A stretch of DNA of 64,000 nt. Origin: Ascaphus truei (Eukaryota > Chordata > Amphibia > Anura > Ascaphidae). Below are positions 1 to 11,401 of this stretch, in pieces (position 1 is the stretch's first letter; each line of letters begins with the position of its first letter). The stretch lies in NCBI GenBank assembly GCA_036426205.1, contig CM071568.1, forward strand, positions 115,407,504 to 115,471,503, read 5' to 3'. A program made the position numbers and the translations under genes. The notes beneath the pieces are model-generated. The model did no database searches. It was not told the DNA's origin and saw only the letters and a program-made list of their open reading frames with translations.

Positions 1-451
1 TATAGACGCTAAGCTAGCAGACCCAGAGAGTTTTAAACATATTTATCTGGACACTGAAATTAAATAATTTTTACCATAGCTGTTACAATGCCCTTATGAA
101 ATAATGTACTACTTATATATGTGTTTCTGTAACTTTTGGGGTTATATTAGTCTATCATATTACTAAACTATAGATGTGCATAAAACAAGCGCAAGTGGCT
201 TCAATGTTCAATTAAAGGTGATTCAAGTGAGTAAGTGCCAAAGTAACATATATTCTGAGCAGTGTTGCTCAACACAGACAAGCCATGATTACAGTAAGTA
301 AACATATGTTGCATTTACAGTAGTTATTTAGGTGAATTTATTTGCACATACATTGATTCCAACTAATGTAATGGAGTTAATCAACACAAGCAATGCACAT
401 GATGCAGAAGTTGGGAGCTTAGAAAGGGAAAAAACTGGGAAAAATGATGTA
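1..451. other. AT-rich stretch without recognised gene
   Basis: AT-rich unique-looking DNA. The short frames here have no recognisable domain or codon pattern. Nothing else seen. Confidence 0.5.
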
Positions 452-787
452 CAGATGCAGCGGCCGTTATTCGAACATATCACGCGTTGTATACCTCGGA
501 AAACCCATGTCATGGCGCGTCATTACCGTGTGTTGACTCGTTTTTATCGAGGACAGAAAATTGAATTTTAGTGTTCTGGTTTTTAAAAACCTGCAAAATT
601 GACATAGTACTGTACTGCACACATCACAATTCATTCATTTCTGCCACGGAAACGCGAAGAATTGCGACATAAGAAATCGAAATCCATGAAGTTCAAACAA
701 AGCAACCGTGTGATGTGGCCGATTGGAGTACAGCAGCATACACAAAAACAGCTCTGTGATATGTTCGAATAATGGCCGCTGCATCTG
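452..787. mobile_element. MITE with about 32-bp terminal inverted repeats
   Basis: The left end starts CAGATGCAGCGGCC and continues through a TTATTCGAACATATCAC block. The right end (about 755-787) is its reverse complement with one mismatch over about 32 bp. The 336-bp interior has no coding frame, which fits a non-autonomous DNA transposon. I could not find a convincing target-site duplication, so the superfamily is not assigned. Confidence 0.7.
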
Positions 788-2165
788 TTGTGTAGCTGGG
801 CTGTCTAATCTATTAGTGGGGAAAGAGGCAGCAGGAGTTGACAACTTTGGGGATCTTAAAGAGAAAATTACATCTCTAAGAGAAATAGAAGTAATTTCAA
901 TATAAAACTGGTCAAAACTGCCAGGAATGAATGTAATGTGCAATCCCCAAGTGTCATATTTTTGGGGCATTAGCTTTAAAAACAATCTATTGAAATGATA
1001 GCAAAGGCCAATAATATTATATTCTTGTATAAATGCATAGGGAAATGGCCATTTGATCAAGCTGTATACTGTATGTGAACAGGTAGTCAGAGTATAGCTG
1101 CATGACTAACAACCTAAGCTATTTGGGCATTTCAAGGTAATATGTTGCTAAGTATCAACTTTACAGCACTGATAGAAACCAAAATCGACCTGCTTGTAAT
1201 CTTGTCACTAGGATATGTATATATTTTTTCTCATCATGCAGCACCAAATAAAAAATGAGATAGGGTACATATTCAAATGGATAGAAATCTACATATTCTG
1301 GAAGAAAAACATTTTTCATTCAGATAGGACAAACGCAGAATGATCTGCTTCACTTTTGTATAGAAAAACTTTGTGCAATCTTAGTTTTTTCATACACAGC
1401 ATCTCTTCAAAACAGTAATATAAATTGCATAATTTTTGCATTGGCTCTATTCCTTTAAAAAAAAAAAAAATACTTTTCTCAAGAAGATTTTTAAGCACCC
1501 CGAGCAAAATCACAGCAGAAAAAGTAGTAGTTCTGTTTGTTACCTTGAAGGATTCAATGTTCAAAGCCATTTTAGTGATACTTATTGATGGTTTGCAAAA
1601 TCATGTTGCAAACATTCAAACTTTAGAAAAGTTACTTTTCATAGAGGGATTGGTTATTTATGACAATTTCTGTTAGTGATTGTTATTGGTTATTCGAAGG
1701 AATAACCCACAGCAACAGTGTGTTTACTGTGCACTTCCTTCTTGATAAAGGTTTCAGTGCAGGAACAAAATTTCACATTTTCATCAGTCCATGTGTATGC
1801 AGACTACTTTTTGCAGTATAGTATAATGGATGGCAATTGGCGATCAATGACAGCTAATGTTTTGCTTCATAGCTGTTGTCACTGTATATGTGCAGTTTTA
1901 AAATACGCCTCACTTTTTATAGCCATGCAATAGTTGGTTACCGTGAGTTAATCAGTGCAACTTCACTGTTGTAAGTTACTGTAATTCCTGTACTAAAGTA
2001 CATAATTTGGCTATGATCGCAACTGGTGCATACATGTTGCTTATAACGCAGAGGTTAAATTGAGGTTTATCAACTCCAGCTCTATTAATTTCCAATGTGG
2101 TTTCATCAGCAGCACCCAAATGCTACTGTATATCTCTGTTTTTTCTCATTCTTTGAAAGCATCTA
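788..2165. other. AT-rich stretch without recognised gene
   Basis: AT-rich DNA with a run of A near 1450. No domain-bearing frame, LTR or inverted-repeat end recognised. Confidence 0.45.
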
Positions 2166-2910
2166 CTCCCAAGTCTAGACATACACATCTAGTCCCAAGT
2201 CTATGATTGCCTCCAGACTATATACTCGTGGATGGTTCTCTGCCGTCTTTAAGTTAATATGTATAAAACTTAATATTTCCTATAAACCTGGTCTTATATC
2301 CTATTTTTCCATAACAGTAAACACTCTATTCTGTCGCCAAAGAGGGACAATTGTATCCTTCATTTCTTTCTCCATTTACATTTATGGCATGGGTAAAATG
2401 TGTTGCTTCTTCCTCCATAACATTGCCAAGGTCCACACTTTCCTCTCAATCTACTGCTAAAACTCTAATGCATGCCCTTATCCTCTGTCATCTGCATTAT
2501 TGTAATACAGTATACAGTACTGCTAACAGGCTTCCCTGCCTTACAACTTTCTCCTTTGCAATCTATCCAGAATTCTGCTGCTAGAATAATTTCACTTTCT
2601 TTCAAACCATTTCCTGCTCAACTCCTCCTTACATTCCTCTCCTGACTTTTCATCAAGTTCCGGTTCACCTACCAAGTTCTCCTCTTTACCTTCAAGTCTC
2701 TTGACTCATCTGCTCCTCTGTACATATCATCTTTAATCTCTCGTTATACCCTTGCTCGTCTCCTGTGGACTACCCATAACAGTATTCGGAAACCTTTTCT
2801 ATTACTGCCCCATACCTTTGTAATTCCCTCACACTCAGTATATGCCAAGTATCTTCTCTCCACACCTTTAAGTCAAGCCTTAAAACTCACCTCTTAAATT
2901 AAGTATTTTG
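2166..2910 (+). mobile_element. L2/CR1-group LINE, decayed 3' part of reverse transcriptase ORF
   Basis: Reading across frames on the plus strand gives a series typical of the region after the RT domain of L2-type LINEs: a TLMHALILCHLHYCNTVYS segment around 2470-2520, then an IQNSAARI-like segment near 2560-2590, then a leucine/proline-rich stretch. Several stops and frame changes break it, and the 5' part is absent. It is a dead fragment. The assignment rests on recognising the motif order, not on an alignment. Confidence 0.6.
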
Positions 2911-3537
2911 AAGTCTAGACTCATGGCTACTGTTCCACAGTCATTCATTCCAACCTTTTTGGTCAGCACTGCCATATGCTGCACTTATTCTCTAACCTGC
3001 TGCATTGGTAGTCTCACAACATATTCTTAGGGGAATATGCATTAAGCTGTGATAACTGCTTTTAAGAACGCAAAGTGGCTTTTAAGGCTGATACAGCCTG
3101 ATGCGCGATTCACTAAGCAGTGAATTCAGCGCTTTATCAGCCTTAAAAGGCATTTTTTCAGCCCTGCGAGCAAAACACGTCCGATCAGGCAAAAAAAGGC
3201 AAACGTTCCATTTATGGCCAGTCAGCGGGATTCTCTAAGCAGGGATAACTGAATCGTACTTTAAAATCACGCCAGGAAAACGCGCCAGCTGAGGGCTGGC
3301 GCAAAAGAAGCTGGAGATACACAAAAAAGCTTTGTTTTCTCAGGCCCTCCATTCATACAACAGGCCATCAGGTGTCCCCAGGTGATCCCTGCGGGAGTCC
3401 CCAGGATATTCCCATGGGTGTCCGTGGCCCTCAAGTAGTCCTCACGGGAGTCCAGGGGTCCCCGCTGGCCTGCGGTACCAATGGTGTGCTCCCAAACATT
3501 AAGCAGCATAAATAAAGTAAATAAATCTTGCACTCAC

Positions 3538-3591
3538 CCCTGCCACGATGAAGGCCGTCCTCATCCTCATTACCGTCCATGTCCTCCATTG
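3538..3591 (-). other. Exon-like micro-block with splice-site consensus (copy 1)
   Basis: On the minus strand a TTTGTAG acceptor-like site is followed by 54 bp and then a GTGAGT donor. The block contains an ATG and one frame reads an acidic peptide, MEDMDGNEDEDGLHRGRG. Equivalent blocks recur at 4771, 6044, 51083, 52112, 57009 and 61148, each ending at a GTAAGT or GTGAGT site. The peptide family is not recognised. Splicing and translation are inferred only. Confidence 0.45.
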
Positions 3592-3635
3592 CTACAAACA
3601 ATACAGAAGAATAAAAAAAGACAATCTATTGTCCC

Positions 3636-3690
3636 TTAACCCCTTAATCACCTTAGTGGTTAGTAACCACTATAGTAATTAAGGGGTTAA
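3636..3690. repeat. CCCCTTAAT hairpin, copy 1 of about 15
   Basis: TTAACCCCTTAATCACCTTAG pairs with the downstream TAGTAATTAAGGGGTTAA through an inner GTGGTTA/TAACCAC stem. This gives a near-perfect 55-bp palindrome. Related hairpins occur near 4866, 18930, 19834, 26440, 27358, 49888, 50984, 52012, 52619, 52769, 56422, 56780, 57122 and 61042, always inside fold-back DNA. Confidence 0.8.
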
Positions 3691-3944
3691 CCCACCCTCC
3701 CCAACTACCCCTCCCCAACTACCCCTCCCCCACTACCCACCCATAGACATAACCCCCCATCCTTGGGGATAATACCCCCTTCACCCACCCCGCTACCCAC
3801 AATAAACACTAACACACACAATAGCACCCAGTACCCACCTCCTAAGCCCCCAATAAAGCATTACAATAATTAATAAACAACACACAACCCACCCACATAA
3901 AACCATTATTTATTTATTTTACACACAGGGTTATTACCCCAGGA

Positions 3945-4330
3945 TGGCATTGGTCCTCCCCGGGTGGTCCCGACGGGTGTCCGCAGGCACCACAGTGCAC
4001 CCTGGAGGTACCCACGGGTGTATGGAGGCCTCCAGGTGGTCCCTGCTAGGCTCTGTGGCCTCCAGGTGGTTCTCGCAGGCCCCAATGGGGTCCATGGGGG
4101 GTCATGTGGGTGTCTGGGGGTCCCTGGGTCATCCCCACGAGTGTCTGGGGGCCCTCGGTGGTTCCCACGGTTGTCTGGGGGCCCTTGGGTGTCCCCATGG
4201 GTCCCCCACAGCTGTGGGGCCCCTGGTTTTTCTCCGTCAGTGTCCCCCGTTGGTCTTCAGGTGGTACCCGTTGACATCAGGTGTCCTCGGGTGGTCCCCG
4301 TCAGTCCCCACAGGCCTGCGGTACCAATCC
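3945..4330. repeat. GC-rich degenerate minisatellite of about 30-bp period
   Basis: Degenerate tandem units of the form GGTGGTCCC...GGTGTCTGGGGGCC. All frames stay open for long stretches on both strands because of the composition, producing V/G/P-rich or P/T/H-rich peptides. The block ends at GGTACCAATCCTG followed by AATAAA-like sequence. Related blocks lie at 19258, 26660, 50220, 60260 and 61380. Confidence 0.7.
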
Positions 4331-4731
4331 TGTATTTAAAAAAATAAACATGTCCTACATTTCAATAAATACACCCCCCCCACCAAACACATACAGTACA
4401 GTAATGGTCAAAATAACTATTATCCAGATATGGATAATAGATTATTTGCCCATTATTAAACACAACATTAGCTGTGGGCCTCTGGTTTTTCTCCGTGGGT
4501 GTCCCCCGTGGGTCTTCAGGTGGTACCCATTGACACCAGGTGTCCTCGGGTGGTCCCTGTCAGTCCCCGCAGGCCTGCGGTACCAATCCTGTATTTAAAA
4601 AAAATAAACATGTCCTACATTTCAATAAATACACCCCCCCCCACCAAACACATACAGTACAGTAATGGTCAAAATAACTATTATCCAGATATGGATAATA
4701 GATTATTTGCCCATTATTAAACACAACATTA
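4211..4731. repeat. Tandem direct duplication of a 260-bp unit
   Basis: Units 4211-4470 and 4471-4731 are nearly identical. Each starts GCTGTGGG, runs through the end of the minisatellite, the ATTTAAAAAAAATAAACATG region, the C-run and the ATTATCCAGATATGGATAAT palindrome, and ends CACAACATTA. They differ by a few substitutions and C-run length. Confidence 0.85.
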
Positions 4732-4770
4732 GCCAGCATAAATAAAGTAAATATAAACAGATCTACTTAC

Positions 4771-4824
4771 CCCAGGCAATATGAAGGGCGTCCTCGTCAG
4801 CATACCGCAGGTCCATGTCCTCCA
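4771..4824 (-). other. Exon-like micro-block (copy 2, acceptor lost)
   Basis: The minus strand has a GTAAGT donor (plus 4765-4770). The preceding block reads an acidic peptide containing ADEDALHIAW after MEDMDLRY. The expected acceptor position reads CTG instead of an AG, so this copy may not be spliceable. Confidence 0.4.
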
Positions 4825-4865
4825 TTGCCAGAAAAATTCATAGCAAAATACATTCTAATGTCCCC

Positions 4866-4913
4866 TAACTCCTTAATTATCTTGACTAACTGCTATAGTA
4901 ATTAAGGGGTTAA
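4866..4913. repeat. CCCCTTAAT hairpin, copy 2 (partly decayed left arm)
   Basis: The right arm CTATAGTAATTAAGGGGTTAA is intact. The left arm reads TAACTCCTTAATTATCTTG, so the stem carries mismatches. Confidence 0.65.
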
Positions 4914-4969
4914 CCCACCCTCTGCCACTATCCACCCAGGAGACCTAACCACCTAAGAACCCAGAAGAC

Positions 4970-5121
4970 CCAAGAAAGTGACGAAATTGGATTACAAATA
5001 ACAGATGAAGAAAGAGAAAGAAGAAAAAGACTTTAGATTTTTTTTTTACCTGCTTCCCATTCATGGATTGGTTCGAGAGCATGCAGTGTCCCCATGGTTC
5101 AGAGGTGAAGACATCTAAAAG
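4970..5121 (+). other. Purine-rich first-exon-like block with GT donor
   Basis: An A/G-rich tract rich in GAAGA runs into a T-run and then a segment ending GAAGACATCTAAAAG next to a GTAAGG donor. The same order (purine-rich tract, short mixed segment, donor) is seen upstream of 18292, 49025 and 59332. No promoter-like TATA is evident here, so this copy looks degraded. Confidence 0.35.
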
Positions 5122-6043
5122 GTAAGGAAAAAAATGGAATGTATGTTATTTTTCTTTGACAGGTTTTTTTATTTTTCTTTTGATTGTGATTAATTTTTTT
5201 GGGATGCACATTCATTGACACTGTATTATGTATGTCGCTATGGATATACATACATACATGGGACAATAAATGGTTGTTTTTGTCAATGCTTGTTTTGCTG
5301 TATTTTAAATGTATGTTGCTTGTTTTTTTTAGAAATGTTTGGGCAATGTAATTTTTATTTAGAAAGATGTATTTTTTAGTGGTGTTTTAAATAGTTGATT
5401 TCAGGTGGGGTGCTTGCTTTCTAATAGTGGCTTCTTTTTGTTAGTTAGATTTTGTAGGATGGTGGTTGTTTTGAGCTTTCATTTATTTCATAATGGTTTT
5501 GTTTCGGTGTTTTAATTGTGAATTGTGGTCTTTATTTTGGATTGGATTAATTGATTGATGGTAATTTAGTTCTGTTTACTTCTTTATTTGTTTTTATTTT
5601 CTGATTGTTTGGGATTGTTTATTTTCTTTGTTGTTTATTATTTATTATTTTTATTATTTTGACCATTAACTGGCATAGTGTTAAATGATGTACAGATTAT
5701 ATCATGTATATACCGTGCCATTCAATTGTTTTATTGGCATTTGTTATCTATTTAATTGGCTATGTCCTGTATTTTATTTTTCTGTGTGGTGTGTTTAATT
5801 TTGATATGTGCTTTGTTTTATTTTTCTATGTGCTGTGTTTTATTTGGCTATGTGCTTGTTTTATTTGTCTATGTAATGTTTTTTTATTTGTGACTGTTTT
5901 TTTTTTAAATCTTCCCCATTTCTTGATATATTGGTAAATCATGCACATATTATATGAGCATGATGTACCCACTGTACCAATGAATGGGTGAAGGGTGGGG
6001 GTAGTTGTCTGGGGAGGATGATTAGGCCTCCTGGGTGGGACAG

Positions 6044-6094
6044 AGGACCGGGACCTGCAGTATGCTGATGAGGATGTCCTTCACATTGCCAGGG
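6044..6094 (+). other. Exon-like micro-block (copy 3)
   Basis: GGACAG precedes 51 bp that read DRDLQYADEDVLHIARG in one frame, followed by a GTAAGT donor at 6095. It is the plus-strand counterpart of the minus-strand copy at 4771, placed on the other side of the element's centre. Confidence 0.45.
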
Positions 6095-6469
6095 GTAAGT
6101 AGAACTGTTTTATTTACTTTATTATGCTTGCTAATGTTGTGTTTAATACTGGGCAAATAATCTATTATCCATTTCTGGATAATAGTTATTTTGACCATTA
6201 CTGTACTGTATGTGTTTGGTGCTGATGGGGGGTGTATTTATTTAAATGTAGGACATGCTTATTTTTTAAAATACAGGATAAAATACATACATGACACGAT
6301 ATTTATTTTTTATGTTTTTTTTTAAAATGAAAGCTACTGTGTCCACCAATAAACAAACAATTAAATGTATAATTTTAATTTAATCTCAGACATTACATTT
6401 GTCATTAGGAGCACTAGTAATGAAGGGAATGCATTTATTTTAAATATTCATTGTCAAGGAGAATCCAAG

Positions 6470-6900
6470 GGGAGAGTCTCTAATACCAGATCAATAGGGG
6501 TGCTCATTGGTAGCTGGAACCAGGAGTCCATATCCGCGGTGCGATGTATGTAGAGAGTCAGGAAGGAGCAGGCAGATGGGGTAGTCAGATTATCCAAGGT
6601 CAGGGCTGGCGGTAAACAGAAGAGTAGTCAATCAAGCCACGGTTAGAACAGCAAGCAAGCAGCAGTGAAACAGAGAACCTACTGTACCTCCAGGGTAGCA
6701 AGCTTGTTGTGAAGCACAGAAGGACAGATGCCTTTTTATTGGCCATGGGAAATCAGGTGGTGAAGTCAGTACAGCTGTCTACTGAGGGCCTATAAAGAAT
6801 GATGCAGTCTCTGCATGTGGGATCTTATGTTCATATTATGAAAGTCCTGAGTCGATCTGCCGAGGGGAAACATGGGATTGGGGGTGCCCTGTAGTTCACC
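6470..6900 (-). mobile_element. Possible LTR fragment, antisense
   Basis: The composition and word order (CAAGGTCAGGG, GGCGGTAAACAG, GTAGTCAATCAAGCCAC, then TTTTTATTGGCC) resemble the antisense gypsy LTR at 11993-12721. No terminal dinucleotides or target duplication could be fixed. Tentative. Confidence 0.3.
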
Positions 6901-7112
6901 TTAGTAGGGTTAGATGTTAAGGTAATTTTTTTGTGAGTTGGAGGGTTTTGGTGGGAAAGATGTAGCTAGGTTGCCAGGCAAAGGTGAGGGGATTGGGTAA
7001 GTGGGAAGGAGTTGGTGCTTGGTGGGTTTGGTGGTGGCAGGTGAGGTTCAGCCAGGAATTTAGGGACTTACTGGACCAGTGGCAGAATAATTATTTTCCT
7101 CCTTCCCCCCAA

Positions 7113-7132
7113 CCCCCCCCCCCCCCCCCCCC
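7113..7132. repeat. Poly-C run of 20
   Basis: A 20-base C homopolymer within a C/T-rich tract. Its length is likely to vary and to be poorly resolved by sequencing. Confidence 0.9.
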
Positions 7133-8634
7133 GCTCCCTCCTCCCTAGAGGAATTTTTCTTTTTATTATCGCTATATGTGTTTATGAAATATGTAAAAAA
7201 AAGGGGGGGAAAGGGGGGGTTATCTGTTGCAGAACAGGGTTAATTTTGAGCTGTTATGTAAAATACAGCACCGTTAACTTGTTGGTTTTGATTGTAATGT
7301 TTGAATGTTAAGGTTCCTGGCTGGGGGAAGAGTGAATGGTATTTAGTTATTATGTGCCTCTGGCCGACAGACAAAAGGTTAATTTATACTGTGAAGGTTT
7401 TGATGTTTATGTAAGTTATGATGTTAATAAAACGTGCTGCGGCCTTACCACCACCTTATGTTTATGTGTCCTTTGTGAGTTATTTAAAAACAATGTAATG
7501 TTGTATAAGTTAAAGGGTAGTGCATCACATAGTTCCAATGAATGCCTACAGGATACAAATGTAGGAAAAGTTATTGCTCCAGTAGGCGGGATATTCTGTG
7601 ATATTCTGCGTTATCACAGCCATTGAATTCTATGAAAGTTCAGGGATATTCTGTGTTATAATACGATATTTTACATTATTAGTTGGTAAAATAAAGTTTA
7701 TTGCATCTACATATATAGAGATAAAATTTGCCGTGATGGAAGAGATGGATGTGGACTTTTTCTGAAACATTGCAAAAATGTAAACATTTTCATGCTCAAG
7801 TATAATCAAGTTGCATTAAATACTACCTCAGATTTAAGATATCTATTAATAATAAGTAATATTAGTGGTCAAAGTGTGATGCTACAAGGGGGGGGGAAGG
7901 AATACGAGAATTTTATTTTAATGCCCACAGTTTACAGTCTTACAATTACACTCATTTTAAAGAAACATGCATTTATTTTACGCCTCTCCTCTTCCTAATG
8001 TTAAAGTATAAAAATTGCCTCAATCTTTGTAAAATAGAGTCCAAAGAATTTGCCCCCTATGTTTAATAAATATTGTTTTAAACAATCAGAAGATGTCCAC
8101 TCCTTTTTTTTAAGCCATGTCAACCATTGAGTGGTACAGAAACACTCATGAAAGGGTAGAGCCCCTTCAAATTTCCTTGTGCTGCAGAGATTCACTCCAG
8201 GTATATGAAGTCCAATTAAATCAGCAACATGATAACAGACCATAAGGGGTTAACACATATGATGGACAGTAAATTAGTCTACTGACTCTCCCCAAGTATG
8301 GGAGCAGCCTGGCAACATACAGAGGGTTGACCCAGTAGGTTAAGTAGCCTGCTAGGGACCCCTCAAATGTGTAAATAGTGCACTAAAAGTGGTTGTTCCC
8401 CTGGGGTGCTTAAGAATAAGAAATAAACTTACTCAGTTCTTTCATTGGTCTGTTCCAGTTGGCGTGCTCCAGGCTTGTGAGCAATAAAGTAGCAGGATAT
8501 CCTCTCCATAGGAAAGTAATCAGCGGGCACTGCTTGGACAAAAAATGGCAAGAAGGCTGGACTGTGCAAAAAATATAAAAGCCTTTATTAGTTCCCGGCA
8601 AACATGGATAAAAAAGGGGAGAAGGAGTCCCCCC
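7133..8634. other. AT-rich stretch without recognised gene
   Basis: Contains a 96-codon plus frame (7336-7626) with no recognisable domain and a GATATTCTG/TTATCACAGC stretch near 7590-7620 that could be a transposon end. No function assigned. Confidence 0.4.
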
Positions 8635-8692
8635 TCAGCGCTCTGACGTGTTTCGTCCGCACAGGGACTTTGTCAAAGAGTTGAGTAGTACA
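8635..8692 (-). other. Hammerhead-like relic (GTCC loop GGAC GAAAC ... GTC)
   Basis: On the minus strand CTCT is followed by TTGACAAAGTCC, a CTGTGC loop, GGACGAAAC, ACGTC and AGAG. Stem II (GTCC/GGAC), GAAA, a short stem III and a GTC cleavage triplet fit a type I hammerhead. CTCT/AGAG gives a short stem I. The 5' core reads TTGACAA instead of CTGATGA, so it should be inactive. Confidence 0.4.
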
Positions 8693-9534
8693 GAATACAT
8701 TTGAAGTCACATTTTCTGCTGTAGTCTTTGTTACAGCGCTTATCACTTTATACTGTAGTTTTTCAAGTTTCCAGCTTTAACAAGCATAATGAGGTACTGA
8801 TAAAAAGATTGGGGCCTTTACTTGCTAATCAATATTTTGCTACAGTATACGACCCCTTCTGCTACTCGGAAGACATCTAATAGCCATTTCACTTACTGTA
8901 GATAGGCTGTAAGGTATCTTTTGAAAAATACTGCTTAGTAAATATGGTTTAGAATGCCAACAAGTAAAACATTTTTAGTATGCCAAAAATTCATGTCAAG
9001 TCCTTCATGTAGCCATTACATAACAATACGCATCTTTTGGTACATTGGGCCAACGCGCATTTATTTAAAATGTGTGAGTTGCGACAAGGTTACTATCTTC
9101 AAGTTCACAATGTAGTCTGCTGCCCCTAATTCTAATATTTAAACCATTATAACTCTTACATGCTATTTCTTTGTGCAGAATAATGTGGGATTCACTATTG
9201 TAGAGTAAATTGGAACCAATGTTATACACTCTGGTCTATTTATTATTCTCTCAGCATAAAATCTGAAACAAAATTGGTGCATAAAACAACAACATGGTTA
9301 TAAAAGAAAATAAATCTCACTGAAATCAATAAATCTAATGCAGTTTTTTACACTTCCTTTGCTCCAATTTTACAGTTGTGTCTAAGGGCCTTATTCCATA
9401 TACGCCCAAGTGGACGTTCTGACCATTTAGAGAGGAAAATCCCAATTGAAGTGAAAAGCCACATCGGCACATATAGAATTACCTCTTAATTCCAATGACT
9501 TGCTGGAACAGTGTAAAATGTAAAAAATGTTACA
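8693..9534. other. AT-rich stretch without recognised gene
   Basis: No domain-bearing frame, repeat end or structured RNA recognised. Confidence 0.4.
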
Positions 9535-9824
9535 TAGTTACATAGTAGATGAGGTTGAAAAAAGACATACGTCCATCAAGTTCAACTTATGCTAAATTTA
9601 GATGACAGATACGTTATCTTATATTTGTACTTATGGTATATTGATCCAGAGTAAGGCAAACAAAAAACTACAGTGAAAGATAATCTAATGATATCTCATA
9701 AAGGGAAAAATAAATTCCTTCCTGACTCCAAATATTGGCAATCAGATTACTCCCTAGATCAACATCCTTCCCATGTTTACTTATTTGGTATATCCCTGTA
9801 TAATTCTCCTTTCTAAAAATATGT
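9535..9824. repeat. Interspersed repeat of the TACATAGTTACATAGTAGATGAGG type
   Basis: The stretch TACATAGTAGATGAGGTTGAAAAAAGACATACGTCCATCAAGTTCAAC is a word order I associate with a common vertebrate interspersed repeat, possibly a LINE 3' part. Its class is not certain. It is interrupted at 9825 by the LTR. Confidence 0.4.
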
Positions 9825-10485
9825 TGTAACAGAGCGGCCTGTAGGCGAGGTCAGTTAAAAGTCCACGAGATGCATTTCAGGGTAAACCAAAACATTGAGT
9901 GATTTTATTTGCTCCACAACTATAACAAAAACATTGAGGCTACTGCTCCTTCAAGGCAAAAAAAAAACCCAAAGCATAAAACACCTACAGTACTCCTTTT
10001 TGGAGACTGACTAAACAGGACAGGCCCTCACTCTCTGACTGGCTGGGTAGGCCAGTTCCCAGTCTTAAAACATATAAACCAATACCATGGAACAATATAG
10101 TATATAAAGTCTTATCTTAGTGTTGGTCCGGCATCTCCGTTTTCTCCAGGCACACAAGACGCAGACGTTGAAGTCCTGCTTATCAAAGGAAGTATTTTTC
10201 CCTATCTCTGTGCAGGCTTCTCTGCTGTGTGGGGCTGCGGGTTCCCCACTGTTCCCAGGCAAAACCCTCTGGTGAACAAAGCCTGGATCCTTGTGGATGG
10301 GAGCACTGTTGTCTGTGGTTCTCTAACAGAGACACCAACAGGGACTCTGACAAGCAGTTACTTCCTGCCTTTTAATCCCTGCTCAATCAGGAATTAATTG
10401 CATCCAACTCCCAGCTCAGGTAGGACACATAACACCAGTGCAGTTTACTGCTCTGTAAGGGAGTTAACTCTTTCACTCCCTTACA
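9825..10485 (-). mobile_element. 3' LTR of a minus-strand LTR retrotransposon
   Basis: On the minus strand the block starts TGTAAGGGAGTGAAAG and ends CGCTCTGTTACA, giving TG...CA ends and a TGTAA/TTACA terminal inverted repeat. Immediately upstream in that orientation lies CTGAGGGGAAAAGTA, a polypurine tract. This makes it the 3' LTR of an element whose interior extends to higher coordinates. No matching 5' LTR was found, so the element is truncated or rearranged. Confidence 0.65.
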
Positions 10486-11112
10486 TACTTTTCCCCTCAG
10501 AGTGTAGACCCGCAAACATTCGGCCATTTAAACATACCCCCTTCTCGGGAAAAGGCTTGGACTCAGGGGGGAGTATTTTGGACTCCTTTTCTTTCTTGAC
10601 TTCCAGTCCATCAAAGCCCTAACCTTCTCTTTAGTCTTTTCTGTCTTCCACACTTTCTGACTTCTGAAGGACTCTATAGATTTGGTTCTCCTTAGTGCCA
10701 TGTCTTTTCCTAAGACCACTTTTACTCCTAGCAGTAATTTTAGTTTTCCACTTTGAGGGCTTTACCTGGTACTCAGAACATAAAACACAGAAATTTTCTA
10801 CCTCTTCATCCGTTCGCTGCCACAATGTGTAGTCGTGGTTGAAGAGAACAATGGTGACAAAGTCTCTGTTACCTGTGCACTCGAACAGGGTCTCTCCAAG
10901 TATTCGCTCATCTTTCCATTTCATCAACTCTTCTTTAACTTGCTTATCAACGTGTTCTTCCACGAGTAGTGCGTTCTCTTTTTCCCTCTGACCATTTGCA
11001 TCTGGTTCCACATCATTAATCTTGGTCCTTCTACTTTGCATTATCTTGAAAGCAGACTGTGTCACTGCAAGGGCCTTACAGATACTCTTATAAGAGTGCA
11101 CAGCTTGCTTGG
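10486..11112 (-). pseudogene. Decayed coding region next to LTR, unrecognised lysine/glutamate-rich protein
   Basis: A 168-codon minus frame (10631-11137) and an overlapping 63-codon frame (10528-10719) abut the polypurine tract. The peptide is rich in K, E and R with a VEEHVDKQVKEELMKWKDER stretch. I recognise no retroviral or retrotransposon domain in it. It lies downstream of the IQ-like and myosin-like pieces on the same strand, in different frames. Confidence 0.4.
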
Positions 11113-11343
11113 TTATGATATAGGATCCCAGCAGCACTCTTCATGTCCCTGTAGCATCTTTGTTTGCTGATACTTCCTAACATTGGTATGTAGTAGAAGC
11201 ACGGATTCCTTCAATAATTCATACTTTTTTCTTTGCTGTCGCATTCTCCAAATTGATTGAAGAATGCAGGCTGCTTTATTCTGGAGATATAGCTGATATG
11301 ACTTCATCTCTCTGTAGGCAGCCTGTATGGTGACAGTTGCAGA
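11113..11343 (-). pseudogene. IQ-motif-like coding fragment
   Basis: The minus frame reads ATVTIQAAYREMKSYQLY then AACILQSIWRMRQQRKKY. These are two consecutive IQ-like calmodulin-binding motifs (IQxxxRxxxxxx type), as in myosin necks or ASPM. An upstream stop in the same frame limits it. A host-gene origin is inferred from the motifs; which gene is not determined. Confidence 0.5.
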
Positions 11344-11401
11344 GCGTTAGCACAGATACCTTTCTCTCCATCCTTCCTTGGATAAGAGCTCTGTAATATT
11401 T

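Larger units (their letters stand above)
3030..6300. mobile_element. Fold-back-type non-autonomous element A (boundaries partial)
   Basis: The left end GGGGAATATGCATTAAGC resembles the terminal repeat GGGGGCTATGCACTAAGC of the 55929-61853 element. No matching right end was found, so the right limit is approximate. The interior holds the modules shared with the other fold-back elements: CCCCTTAAT hairpins at 3636 and 4866, GC-rich minisatellite, ATTATCC palindromes at 4417, 4677 and 6161, and exon-like blocks on both strands (minus at 3538 and 4771, plus at 6044) around a centre near 4.95 kb. A T-rich, intron-like stretch fills 5122-6000. No transposase frame is present. Confidence 0.55.

Noticed and set aside
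3944..4347. 131- and 127-codon G/V/P-rich frames as a possible collagen-like gene
   Set aside because: Degenerate minisatellite open on both strands. No start context, signal peptide or conserved frame across copies.
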